A program made the position numbers and the translations under genes. Below the pieces are notes generated by a model. It saw nothing but the letters and a program-made list of their open reading frames with translations. It did not search any database and had not been told where the DNA came from. A stretch of 64,000 nt of DNA, taken from contig NZ_JQNI01000004.1 in assembly GCF_000745175.1 (NCBI RefSeq), positions 384,001-448,000 on the forward strand, read 5' to 3'. This DNA comes from Deinococcus sp. YIM 77859. Lineage in GTDB: Bacteria; Deinococcota; Deinococci; Deinococcales; Deinococcaceae. This document shows positions 52,859 to 64,000 of the stretch, piece by piece; positions within the stretch are counted from its first letter, which is position 1; the number at the start of each line of letters is the position of its first letter.

Positions 52859-53458
52859 ATGCGCCACTATCCACTGCTCCTGGTCATCAGCAGCACCCTC
52901 GCCCTCGCCGCTTGTGGGACTCAAGCCCCGCAAAGCCAGGTCCCGGCTACTGATAGCAAGGTCGTTCGCCAGCTTGTCCCGACCGCAGTGCCGCCCGCGA
53001 AACTGACTCAAGCGGAGCGCATCCCCTCAGCCCTCAGCCAGATGATGACGCTTCAGCGGAGTGTCAGCCAGAAGCAGAGCGCTCAAAGCATCAAGGCTGT
53101 TTCGAGTCTCGATGTGAACAACCCGCATGGCCTTCTGGTCGTCCGGCTCGAAGTGCTTGGCCCGACCTCCGTTGACCTGCTCTCAGGCGAGGCGCTGAAC
53201 GATGAGTACACCTACAGCATTGTCGGGGCGAACTCCACGCAGGACCGGGTGTACGTCTACGGCAACGCCAAGTATCTCAGCGAGAAGCTCCGTACCACCC
53301 TGGAAGCTGTGGGGGGCAAGACTCAGGTCAAGAGTGTCGTTACGGCAAACCTGATGGATCTGATCATTCAGACCAACGCGGGAGACCTCTACCTGGTCGG
53401 CGAGAAAACGCCCATGACTCGCGACCAGATCGCCAATTCCCTCGAAGTCTACGAAACC

Positions 53459-53470
<12 letters not shown>
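52859..53470 (+). CDS. hypothetical lipoprotein, 3' end at an IS boundary
   Basis: 203 residues from ATG 52859, AAGGGGA upstream. Lipobox LALAACG. The mature part has no recognised domain. The final codons and stop (53459-53470) lie inside the left inverted repeat of the IS element that follows, so the natural C terminus may have been replaced. Confidence 0.7.
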
Positions 53471-55043
<1,573 letters not shown>

Positions 55044-55495
55044 ACGGCGTAAATTCTGTGTCTGGGACGACCTCTCACCCAAGTTGTCGGCTACTGAGGG
55101 GAAGGAGTAAGTCGTTCTGAACCAAGTCCAGCATTGATTCCGTCAAGTACGTGAACCGCAAGAGATCAACCGCGGATTCGTTGTCAGACCACATAATCCT
55201 CCCGCAGCGATTGGCTGCCACGCCAGAAACTGGGCGAAAATCAGGCGCTGGCCGACCCGACCCCGAAGCAGAGCCGTCTGTCCGTTTTGGTACCGGGTCG
55301 GCGTTGGGTCCAGCGTGATGAAGGCCGTCACTCTGTGTTTGGTGGCGGTGTATGGGTAACACCTGGCTGTGTGAGGCCGGGCCAGCGTGGCGTGAAGCCT
55401 CCGCCGGGGACGCCGCTGCCGCAGGGCGATCCCCGTTCCTGTCGGCTGTACGCCCCTTGCCTGAGCAGGGTCCCAGAGCAACAGGCCGCGCGACG
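55044..55495. other. unassigned DNA between IS remnants
   Basis: About 450 bp with several overlapping open frames, none with family text, ribosome binding site or consistent codon pattern. Probably scrambled remnants. Confidence 0.4.
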
Positions 55496-55910
55496 TTATG
55501 ACGGCGCTGATAAGGCGCTGGGGTCGTCCGTCGTCTCCGAAAGGAGCAACCTGGAGAGCCAGGCCTGACGAGCAGCGGGCGGGTCGAGCACCTCCACGCG
55601 CTTGCCCCAGGAAAGCAGCCAGGTCAGCTGTTCACCGGACAGACCGTTCCCTTCCGGGGGCACATGAATGTCGAATTCGACGCTGCCATCTACCAGAATC
55701 AGGGCATCGATCAGCTGAAGATACTGGCCTTTCAACACCTGAAAGCCCGCAGCTGGGGTGAAGCGCAGCCGTACCACCACCGCTTCAGCCGCTGAGGTCA
55801 CCGGCCAGGGATCCATCACTGGCCCGCTGACAGGCAGCCCATTTGCTGCGCTCTGCCACGCGGCAGTCCGCGCCACACCCGGGTCTGCCAGAACGTTCGC
55901 TTGCTCGGCA
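55496..55910 (-). pseudogene. WYL regulator, C-terminal (WCX) fragment
   Basis: About 100 residues align by eye with the WCX end of the WYL regulator at 34439-35485: VVRLRFTPAAGFQVLKGQY, LVDGSVEFDIHV and LLSWGKRVEVLDPPAARQAWLSRL. The HTH and WYL domains are absent and the upstream frame text is unrelated, so this is a remnant. Confidence 0.7.
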
Positions 55911-55922
55911 TACATGGCTTGA

Positions 55923-56075
55923 TTAGGGCTGGCTCTCGGGGAGCACGCCCGGTTGGACCTGTGGGATGACGGCCGGACCCACGTCTTCCGGGTCGGGTTC
56001 GGCGGAAGCTGGGAAGGCGAAGAGAACGAGCAGGAGGGCGGTGACAAGCCGTCGAAACCAGGCCGTGACAGTCAT
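55923..56075 (-). CDS. small secreted proline-rich peptide
   Basis: 50 residues from ATG 56075. Signal peptide WFRRLVTALLLVLFAFPASA, then an acidic Pro/Val/Gln tail (EPDPEDVGPAVIPQVQPGVLPESQP). It resembles the 58-residue peptide at 50869 in architecture but not in exact sequence. It diverges from the broken TPR regulator, and a box like the 51082 repeat sits between them. Confidence 0.5.
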   Translation of the reverse strand: MTVTAWFRRLVTALLLVLFAFPASAEPDPEDVGPAVIPQVQPGVLPESQP

Positions 56076-56095
56076 GGCGGGACGGTAGGAAGCGG

Positions 56096-56142
56096 CCGGT
56101 TTGCGCCCGTTTAGCAACTGCAGGGACGATATTCTGTGGGGA
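56096..56142. promoter_or_regulatory. box related to the 51082 repeat, plus leaderless -10 of the TPR regulator
   Basis: CCGGTTTGCGCCCGTTTAGCAA (56096-56117) resembles GCGGTTTGCACCCGTATTGCA at 51082. TATTCT at 56130-56135 is a -10 pattern lying 6 nt before ATG 56142. Confidence 0.4.
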
Positions 56143-57374
56143 TGGGGAGCGTAAGGAAGGCGGCACAGGCAGGGGAGCATGCCCGGGGCCTCGGGTGCTT
56201 CCAGACCCTAGTGGCGCCCACCCCTGAGGACCTCCGTTGGGCTGGCATCTGCCTCCTGCACCTGAACCGCCTGCCTGAAGCGGCCCTGCGGTTGCAGCAG
56301 GCCCTCAACCTTGGGGAGCAGGCGGCAGCAGTGCACCTGGCTTCCCTGCACTTCCAACAGGGTCACGCGGCGCTCGGTCTGACCCTCCTCGACCACGTGA
56401 ATCCTGCGAAGCTTCCGTCGGCTGACGCGGCGCTGTGGTACCGAGAGCGGGCGCGCCTCCTGTGGGCGCAGGGGGAAACCCGGGACACCCTGCTGGCCCT
56501 CGCCATGCAGGCCTGGACTCTGGCCGCCGAGGCCCCGGTGGACGTGCAGGTGTCGGTTGCGACGCTGGTCGGCCACCTGCATGGGCACTTTGACGAGCAC
56601 GTCCCGGCTGTGGCCTACCTGACCTTCGCGGCGGAACATGGGCACCAGGACCGGCAGGGGTATACCTGGGTGGCGCGCGCCGCGTCTCTGCTGGTCCTTG
56701 GACGCCTGAACAAGGCCGAACAAGCTCTAGCGCACGTGAGGGGCGTCGCCGCGGAGCGGCTCCGGGACAAGCACCACGCGCAGCTCCTCTGGGCCAGAGG
56801 AGACCTGGAAGGCGTCAAGCGAGCATGCCGCGTCCTGCTTCCGACCGTGCAGGGGCAGCCCCGGACGGAACTGCGTCTCCGCCTGACCCTGCTTAATGCC
56901 GCGATTCAGGACGGTGACGATGCCTTGGCCCGGGTGCAGATCGGCCGAGTGCGACATCTGGTGAAGTCGCCGTACGACCGGGCCCTACTCGATCACCGGG
57001 CCGGGCTCTGGGCAGCGCTCAATGGGGAGACAGCCGGTGTCGTGTGCCTCCGGGCCGCCGAGGAGACCTTTGCTTCCGGCGGTCATCTGCGGGACCTTGT
57101 TCGCGTCCGCCTTGCACTGGCGGAGGTGGACCAAGCAGCGCGGGGAAGTTACCTGGAGCGGGCTGCGGAAAGCGCCACGGCATTGCCCACGGCACCGTTC
57201 CTTGACCCGGAGTGGCGACTCCTCCCTCAGGTTCACGCCCACCTGCTGGCGCTTGACCCCGAGCACTTTGAACGGCGTGCCCTGCTTCAGCTCCGCGCAC
57301 CTTCCCGGTTGTCCCTTCGTACCCTAGGTCAGGTCGCGCTGGAAGTGGACGGCGAACGGGTGGGTTTTCGACTA
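56142..57374 (+). pseudogene. TPR/BTAD regulator, fragment 1 (interrupted by an IS5-family element)
   Basis: About 411 residues of helical repeats (LRWAGICLLHLNRLPEAALRLQQAL, RQGYTWVARAASLLVLGRLNKAEQAL) followed by the start of a winged-helix domain (LSLRTLGQVALEVDGERVGFRLG). ATG 56142 is preferred over GTG 56136 because a -10 lies 6 nt upstream. The frame is broken at 57375 by an insertion sequence. Removing it and one TA copy rejoins the frame exactly with fragment 2. Overall design matches the intact regulator at 32685. Confidence 0.85.
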
Positions 57375-58288
<914 letters not shown>

Positions 58289-58622
58289 TAGGGCGCACCG
58301 AAGAGATCCTGGCATTCCTCCTGCGCCACGGTGAAGTCAGCCTCCAGACGCTGCAACACCGACTCTTTCCTGACGTTCCCCCACAGCGGGCGAAAAACTA
58401 CTTTCACCAGGTCCGGGTGGACCTGGCCGCCCGCGTACCTGGGTTGGATATCGGCTATGACCTGAAAAAGAAAGTGTACCGGGTGCGTGCTGACGCGCCG
58501 CTGGAATGGGATGTTCACAGGCTCGAGGAGACCCTCACCCAACCAGACGGCCCCCTGCCGGAGTTGAGCAACGTAGAATTTTTGCCTACGGCGGAGAGCG
58601 AGTGTGAGGGTGCCCCATTTAT
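58289..58622 (+). pseudogene. TPR/BTAD regulator, fragment 2
   Basis: Continues the winged-helix domain after the IS5 element: RTEEILAFLLRHGEVSLQTLQHRLFP, AKNYFHQVRVDLAARVPGLDI and KKKVYRVRADAPLEWDVHRLEETL. It stops at 58622, where an IS3-family element begins. Confidence 0.8.
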
Positions 58623-58654
58623 CGGTCCAGGCCTTTTGCAACAACTAGCGTACC

Positions 58655-59509
58655 TCAGCCCGCCTTTTGCAGGCGGGCGAACTCGTTCGGTGACTGGCCG
58701 TCCAGACTGCTATGCGGTCTGACTTGGTTGTAATCCTCGCGCCAGGCGGCAATGACCAGTCGTGCCTCGGGAAGGCTTTGAAACCAGTGGAGATTCAGGC
58801 ACTCATCCCGCACCCTCCCATTGAAACTCTCGATGTAAGCGTTCTCCATGGGTTTCCCCGGTGTGATGAAGACGTGGGCGATGCCCAACTCATGGGTCCA
58901 CTGATCCAAGGCCTTGCTGATGAATTCGGGGCCGTTGTCCGTGGTGATGCTCGTCGGGCAACCCCTCACGGCCACCACCTCGGTCAGGCGACGCACCACA
59001 TCCGCCCCGGTGATCGAGGTCCCGATGTGCATGACTAGGTTCTCGCGAGTGAAGTCGTCCACGACGTTGAAGACGCGAAAACGCTGTCCGGAGGCGAGCT
59101 GGTCGGACATGAAGTCCATGCTCCATCGCTGATTGGGTGCAGAAACCTCAGGTTTCTGCACCCGCTGCCTTCCCGTCAGCTTCTTGCGCCCCTTTTGCCG
59201 GACTGCGAGTCCCTCTGCTCGGTACAGGCGGTATACGCGCTTGTGATTGACCTGTGTCCCTTCGCGCCTGAGCAGCGTATGGAGCCGCCGGTATCCGAAG
59301 CGGGGACGTTCTTGCGCCAGGACCCGCAGACGGTCAATCAGAACTCGTTCACCCTCCTTTTTAGGGCTGTTATGCCTCTGGGTCGAACGCCAGAAGCCCA
59401 GTACCTGGCAGGCCCGGCGCTCACTGACCTGGAATTCACGGCGCAGGAACCCCACCATCTGCTTCTTGACGGGTGTTTGCGCCTGGGGCGTGGCCTCAGG
59501 CGTCACCAC
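58655..59509 (-). CDS. IS3-family transposase OrfB
   Basis: 284 residues of the rve integrase core: RFGYRRLHTLLRREGTQVNHKRVYRLYR, NQRWSMDFMSDQL (first Asp), SITTDNGPEFISKAL (second Asp) and YIESFNGRVRDECLNLHWF (Glu). It is made by -1 frameshifting from OrfA at the AAAAAAG run near 59510-59516. All catalytic acids are present. Confidence 0.9.
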   Translation of the reverse strand: MVTPEATPQAQTPVKKQMVGFLRREFQVSERRACQVLGFWRSTQRHNSPKKEGERVLIDRLRVLAQERPRFGYRRLHTLLRREGTQVNHKRVYRLYRAEGLAVRQKGRKKLTGRQRVQKPEVSAPNQRWSMDFMSDQLASGQRFRVFNVVDDFTRENLVMHIGTSITGADVVRRLTEVVAVRGCPTSITTDNGPEFISKALDQWTHELGIAHVFITPGKPMENAYIESFNGRVRDECLNLHWFQSLPEARLVIAAWREDYNQVRPHSSLDGQSPNEFARLQKAG

Positions 59510-59769
59510 TTTTTTCCCACCACCTCCTTGAGCATCTGATTGTCCAGTGCCAGGTCCGCGACTAGCTTCTTCAGGCGGCGGTTTTCCTCCTCCAGCAGAC
59601 GAAACCTCTTGGTTTCGTCTTTGGTCATCCCCCCGTAGCGCGCCTTCCAGCGGTACAGGGTGGTGATGGCCAAACCATGCGTCCTGGCGACCTCACTGAT
59701 CGCTCCCCCAGCCTCAACCTGGCCGAGGATGTCCAGAATCTGCTGCTCGGTGTACCGTTTCCCCTTCAT
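59503..59769 (-). CDS. IS3-family transposase OrfA
   Basis: 88 residues from ATG 59769. Helix-turn-helix (YTEQQILDILGQVEAGGAISEVARTHGLAITTLYRWKARYGG) and a leucine-zipper-like end (RFRLLEEENRRLKKLVADLALDNQML). Its 3' end overlaps OrfB through a slippery A run. Confidence 0.9.
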   Translation of the reverse strand: MKGKRYTEQQILDILGQVEAGGAISEVARTHGLAITTLYRWKARYGGMTKDETKRFRLLEEENRRLKKLVADLALDNQMLKEVVGKKW

Positions 59770-59812
59770 ATGACCCCCAGATTGCCACTGGATTTGCAAT
59801 CGGACTGGACCG

Positions 59813-60136
59813 GGAAACGGGGGGCACGTCAAGTGGGCGCGGGAGGAGCGTGAACAGTTGCGGCGATGGGTGACACAAGTCGGGTTGGAAACGATGGAAC
59901 GGTGGTTCCAGGGAGGCGAGTACGAGAACTGCATTCAACTTGCTGAGCGCCTGCTCCCCCTGGACCCACTTGATGAGGCCCTGCACATCTTTCTGCTCAA
60001 CGCCACTTGGCATGTGCGGGGAGAGCTTGGTGCGCGGCACCTGTACCGTCACAGCGCCGCCACCTTCATTCGCGAGGTCGGTGAAGTGCCGCCCAGCCTG
60101 TCCAACCTGGAGCGGCACTGGCGAACGCTGCATTAA
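59813..60136 (+). pseudogene. TPR/BTAD regulator, fragment 3 (BTAD end)
   Basis: In frame to a TAA: WAREEREQLRRWVTQVGLETMERWFQGGEYENCIQLAERLLPLDPLDEALHIFLLNATWHVRG and PSLSNLERHWRTLH, the bacterial transcriptional activation domain that follows the winged helix in SARP-like proteins. Together with fragments 1 and 2 it rebuilds a regulator of roughly 630 residues. Confidence 0.8.
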
Positions 60137-60269
60137 CGGCACTCGCGCTGTTGCCTTGGCTGGCTCACGGCTGCTTAACGCTGCTGCTTCAGCATGCCCT
60201 CAGCCCTGAACGGTTCAGGTGCCGCCGCGCACCCCGCGGTCGTCCCCAGTTGTTCCCAGGAGGGATGTT

Positions 60270-60428
60270 ATGCCGAACGAGACGCACCAGACTCAGCCCC
60301 TGTCAATGCTGCTGTTCACCGAACTCGCCACCCAGGTGGACTTTGGCCAGTACGACGATGAGCAGGATGTCGGTGAGGTTCAGGGCACCGAGGTCCTGAG
60401 CCCAGTCAAGCACAACCAGGAGAACTGA
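60270..60428 (+). CDS. graspetide (omega-ester RiPP) precursor peptide
   Basis: 52 residues from ATG 60270, with AGGAGGG 6 nt upstream. The leader has PLSMLLFTELA, similar in style to the hydrophobic helix that ATP-grasp maturases bind (PFFARFLE in microviridins). The C-terminal half (TQVDFGQYDDEQDVGEVQGT, then EVLS) alternates hydroxyl residues (Thr, Tyr, Ser) with Asp and Glu, the groups joined as esters. It lies 48 nt before an ATP-grasp ligase and an exporter. The exact class is not recognised. Confidence 0.78.
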   Translation: MPNETHQTQPLSMLLFTELATQVDFGQYDDEQDVGEVQGTEVLSPVKHNQEN

Positions 60429-60436
60429 TCTCCCAC

Positions 60437-60464
60437 AGCGGGACGGTGGACTCACCGTCCCGCT
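60437..60464 (+). terminator. 12-bp hairpin between precursor and ligase genes
   Basis: AGCGGGACGGTG pairs perfectly with CACCGTCCCGCT around GACT. No T run, only CTTCCC. Such a hairpin would attenuate read-through or stabilise the precursor mRNA so that peptide is made in excess over the enzyme. Confidence 0.6.
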
Positions 60465-60476
60465 CTTCCCATCCCA

Positions 60477-61442
60477 ATGGAAAAGATCATTCTGCTGGTC
60501 ACTCACAAGCGGGCGTTTGAGGCGGACCTGATTGTCAAACTGGCCCGCGAGAAAGGCCTACCACTCGTCCGGCTGAACCAGGACGACTATCCGACCCGTA
60601 TCAGCATTGACCTGCACTTCGGGGGCGAGCAGGCCGGTGCCTTCTTCCGTCTGCCTCGCCGAACGTTTCACTCTGCACAAGTTGCCGTCGCCTGGTACCA
60701 ACAGGGCTACCGGCCGGTCCTGCCAGAGAGGGCGGGTCCTGGTGAACGACTGGCGCAGAGCGAGACAGATGCCTTTCTTAGAGGCCTCTGGCGGGTTTTG
60801 GACTGGCCCTGGCTCAACTCACCCGAACGCGTCCAGGGTGCGAACAAGCTGTACCAGCTTCGCTGTGCACAGCGGCAAGGTCTAGGCATTCCTGGCACAC
60901 TCGTCAGCACAGCTGAGCAGGCGATCCGAGACTTCCACGCTGCAAACACTGGCCACACCATCTTCAAGACCATGGGGACACAATTCCTCGACATGCAGGA
61001 CCAGACGCTCGCCGCGTACACACACCCCGTCGACGAGCGAGTGCTCACGCACCTCGGGCAGGCAAGCGCAGCGCCCACACTCTTCCAGCAGCAGGTAGTC
61101 AAGGCGTTCGAAGTCCGCAGTGTGGTCGTGGGGAACGCTATCTTCAGTGCTCGTATCGAGAGCCAGGCGGACGCGAGTACCGGCGTGGACTGGCGGAAAA
61201 ATCCTGAACTGACGCAGCAGCATCTCAAGCCTTATGATCTTCCACCTGACATTGCGGTGAAGGTGCGTGCCCTGATGCGGGATCTCCGGTTGGGCTTCGG
61301 TGCGGTGGACTTCATCGTGACGCCGCAGGGCCACCACGTGTTCCTGGAGGTGAACCCCACGGGTTCCTGGAACTGGACGCAGCGCGGCACCGGCCATCCG
61401 ATTGGAGACACGCTGCTGAAGGCCCTGGCGGAGTATTTGTGA
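60477..61442 (+). CDS. ATP-grasp peptide maturase (MvdC/MvdD-like graspetide synthetase)
   Basis: 321 residues. Start KIILLVTHKRAFEADLIVKLAREKGLPLVRLNQDDYP is the pre-ATP-grasp region of this family. Central DWPWLNSPERVQGANKLYQLRCAQRQGLGIPGTLV and the C-terminal active region GFGAVDFIVTPQGHHVFLEVNPTGSWNWTQ carry the Asp, Glu and Asn that bind Mg-ATP. These enzymes phosphorylate acidic side chains of the precursor and join them to hydroxyl or amine side chains. The stop overlaps the exporter start by 4 nt. Confidence 0.88.
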   Translation: MEKIILLVTHKRAFEADLIVKLAREKGLPLVRLNQDDYPTRISIDLHFGGEQAGAFFRLPRRTFHSAQVAVAWYQQGYRPVLPERAGPGERLAQSETDAFLRGLWRVLDWPWLNSPERVQGANKLYQLRCAQRQGLGIPGTLVSTAEQAIRDFHAANTGHTIFKTMGTQFLDMQDQTLAAYTHPVDERVLTHLGQASAAPTLFQQQVVKAFEVRSVVVGNAIFSARIESQADASTGVDWRKNPELTQQHLKPYDLPPDIAVKVRALMRDLRLGFGAVDFIVTPQGHHVFLEVNPTGSWNWTQRGTGHPIGDTLLKALAEYL

Positions 61443-62674
61443 GTGGAGCTGCGACCCACTCCTCGTGGTCTGCGAACCTGCACCTCTTGCGGCAGCGCGA
61501 CTTCGCGATCCTGTGGGCCGCGCAGACCTTCTCGGGCTTTGGCGACAACATCTTCCGGGTGGCGCAGGTCGCGTTGCTGCTCAAACTGGGTGGGTCCGCA
61601 GCGGCCCTCAGTGCTCTCCTTTTGGTGTCCGTGGTTCCTGGCCTGCTGCTGGCCCTACTTGGGGGTGCCCTGGCGGACCGGGTTGACCGCCGCCGCCTGC
61701 TGATCGCGGCCAACATTGTCCGGGGAATCCTGATGGCTGTAGTCGCGGGCTTGGTCATGACAGGGGCCGCGCAACTCGCGCATCTCTACATCCTCGCCCT
61801 GCTGTACGGCGGCATTAGCGCCTTCACAAACCCCGCCTTCGACGCACTTCTCCCCGGCATCGTCAAACGGGAGCAACTTCAGAATGCCAATGCGATGTTC
61901 CTCCTGGGGGACAACGTTGCGGCCATTGCGGGACCCGCCCTGGGTGGCCTGCTGCTCACCGTATCCGGTGTGGCCGGTGCCGCAGTCCTGAACGCCGTTT
62001 CCTTCTTCGTGCTGGTGGTCGGGTTGCTGTACTTGCACCCAGCTCCATTGCATCGAGACGACCAGGGCCGTTCCTCCCTCTTCCGTGACATTGGAAAGGG
62101 GCTTCAGTACGCCCGCTCAAACGGCACCCTGCTGGGATTCCTCACCCTATTTGCCGCCATCAACATCAGTGGCGCGACGCTGGCGGTCAGTCTCCCGCTG
62201 TATGTTACGGAGCAGCTAGACCTGAGTCCTGGAATGTACGGCGTCTTCCTGACCACCATGAATATAGGCATCCTCCTCGGCATCACGATCATAGGTGCCG
62301 TGCGGGTGCGTCATCGTGGCCGGCTCATTACAGGAAGTATTTTCGCGATGGGTGCGTTCGGTTACCTGCTGCTCGGCGCGTCACGTGAACTGTGGATAGG
62401 TCTCCTCGCCGTGGCAATCATTGATGGGTTGAGCATGGTGCCCAACATTCTTTACCCAGCCTGGGTGCAGGCGAGCGTCCCTGATGAATACCGTGGGAGG
62501 GTGTTCGGCCTGACGGGCGTGGTCAGTTACAGCTTGGTCCCGGTTGGCTTCGTTCTCGCTGGGGCAGCGACGACCACCTTTGGCCCAGCAGGAGCCATCA
62601 TGGCTGCTGGCGTCCTGCTCGTCGCTGTCGCTCTGGGGAGTCTCCTCGTTCCCGCATTGCGGCAACTGGACTGA
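61439..62674 (+). CDS. MFS transporter, probable exporter of the graspetide
   Basis: 411 residues from GTG 61439, overlapping the maturase stop. About 12 membrane segments. MFS_3-type text: FAILWAAQTFSGFGDNIFRVAQVALLLKLGGSAAALS, LGGALADRVDRRRLLIAANIVRG (the loop 2-3 motif) and a late VPDEYRGRVFGLTGVVSYSLVPVG. Coupling to the maturase implies that it exports the mature peptide or gives self-protection. Confidence 0.85.
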   Translation: MSGAATHSSWSANLHLLRQRDFAILWAAQTFSGFGDNIFRVAQVALLLKLGGSAAALSALLLVSVVPGLLLALLGGALADRVDRRRLLIAANIVRGILMAVVAGLVMTGAAQLAHLYILALLYGGISAFTNPAFDALLPGIVKREQLQNANAMFLLGDNVAAIAGPALGGLLLTVSGVAGAAVLNAVSFFVLVVGLLYLHPAPLHRDDQGRSSLFRDIGKGLQYARSNGTLLGFLTLFAAINISGATLAVSLPLYVTEQLDLSPGMYGVFLTTMNIGILLGITIIGAVRVRHRGRLITGSIFAMGAFGYLLLGASRELWIGLLAVAIIDGLSMVPNILYPAWVQASVPDEYRGRVFGLTGVVSYSLVPVGFVLAGAATTTFGPAGAIMAAGVLLVAVALGSLLVPALRQLD

Positions 62675-62800
62675 GGAGCCGCAGAAGTACTGGCCTGCAA
62701 TCTGACACTGGCACTTCCGGCAAACGTATAGCTTGGTGCTGTCCGCCCAGTCCGTGTTGCAGCACCTGAGATCGCGAGGGAAGGACCGCCAACAGTTCTT
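62675..62800. other. short unassigned stretch with a Cys-rich frame on the minus strand
   Basis: The minus strand can read YVCRKCQCQIAGQYFCG, a zinc-ribbon-like text, but only as a fragment without start or context. Likely remnant of an unknown gene. Confidence 0.3.
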
Positions 62801-63970
<1,170 letters not shown>

Positions 63971-64000
63971 ACCCTCTTTCTCGCGTCTGGGAGCGCCTTT

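Larger units (their letters stand above)
58623..59812 (-). mobile_element. IS3-family insertion sequence (about 1.19 kb)
   Basis: Imperfect ends: CGGTCCAGGCCTTTTGCAA at 58623-58641 against the inverse at 59794-59812, 16 of 19 matching. It holds an OrfA/OrfB pair on the minus strand. No clear target duplication; exact limits are uncertain by a few bases. Confidence 0.8.

Noticed and set aside
55143..55481. 112-codon minus-strand frame
   Set aside because: No ribosome binding site or family resemblance; likely chance in remnant DNA.

Overview
The window looks like an accessory region (megaplasmid or genomic island) of a Deinococcus-type bacterium. This is inferred from the very high GC content, the mix of insertion sequences, several leaderless promoters (a TANNNT -10 hexamer 5-6 nt before the start codon) and the rhamnose/quercetinase gene content. 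No rRNA or tRNA gene was seen, so the genus is not proven.

1-9834 holds an ABC sugar importer (binding protein cut by the window start, two permeases), a GH3 glycosidase, a GH78 alpha-L-rhamnosidase, a bicupin quercetinase and an esterase-like hydrolase. 9957-14970 is a minus-strand L-rhamnose importer with a mutarotase. It diverges from a DeoR-type regulator across an inverted repeat. 15106-23652 encodes the rest of the route: isomerase, bifunctional aldolase/dehydrogenase, kinase and the LutABC lactate oxidation complex. Read together, the genes can strip rhamnose from plant flavonol glycosides, open the aglycone, import rhamnose and convert it to DHAP plus lactate and then pyruvate. 23570-29579 adds a two-component system, a DUF4397 secreted protein, an acyl-CoA ligase and an iron-type alcohol dehydrogenase.

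29610-46766 is a complete type I-E CRISPR-Cas locus. Array 1 has 39 repeats and its leader on the right. A TPR/winged-helix regulator and a WYL regulator follow, then cas3 on the minus strand, then cas8e-cse2-cas7e-cas5e-cas6e-cas1-cas2 and array 2 (28 repeats). Between cas3 and cas8e lie a previously uncalled two-repeat degenerate mini-CRISPR, a small ORF with a strong ribosome binding site, and an intrinsic terminator. The mini-array spacer has an 11-nt seed match with an AAG PAM to promoter-like DNA just upstream of the small ORF. This is the layout of a CreA/CreR-like guide that steers Cascade to regulate a host promoter.

46764-63970 is a mobile-element sink. A Tn3-family element interrupts array 2. 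A lipoprotein group follows, including an astacin-type protease, then IS4-, IS982-, IS5- and IS3-family elements and remnants. A TPR/BTAD regulator gene is split into three pieces by two of these insertions. Embedded in this region is an intact-looking graspetide (omega-ester peptide) cluster at 60270-62674: a 52-residue precursor, a hairpin attenuator, an ATP-grasp ligase and an MFS exporter.
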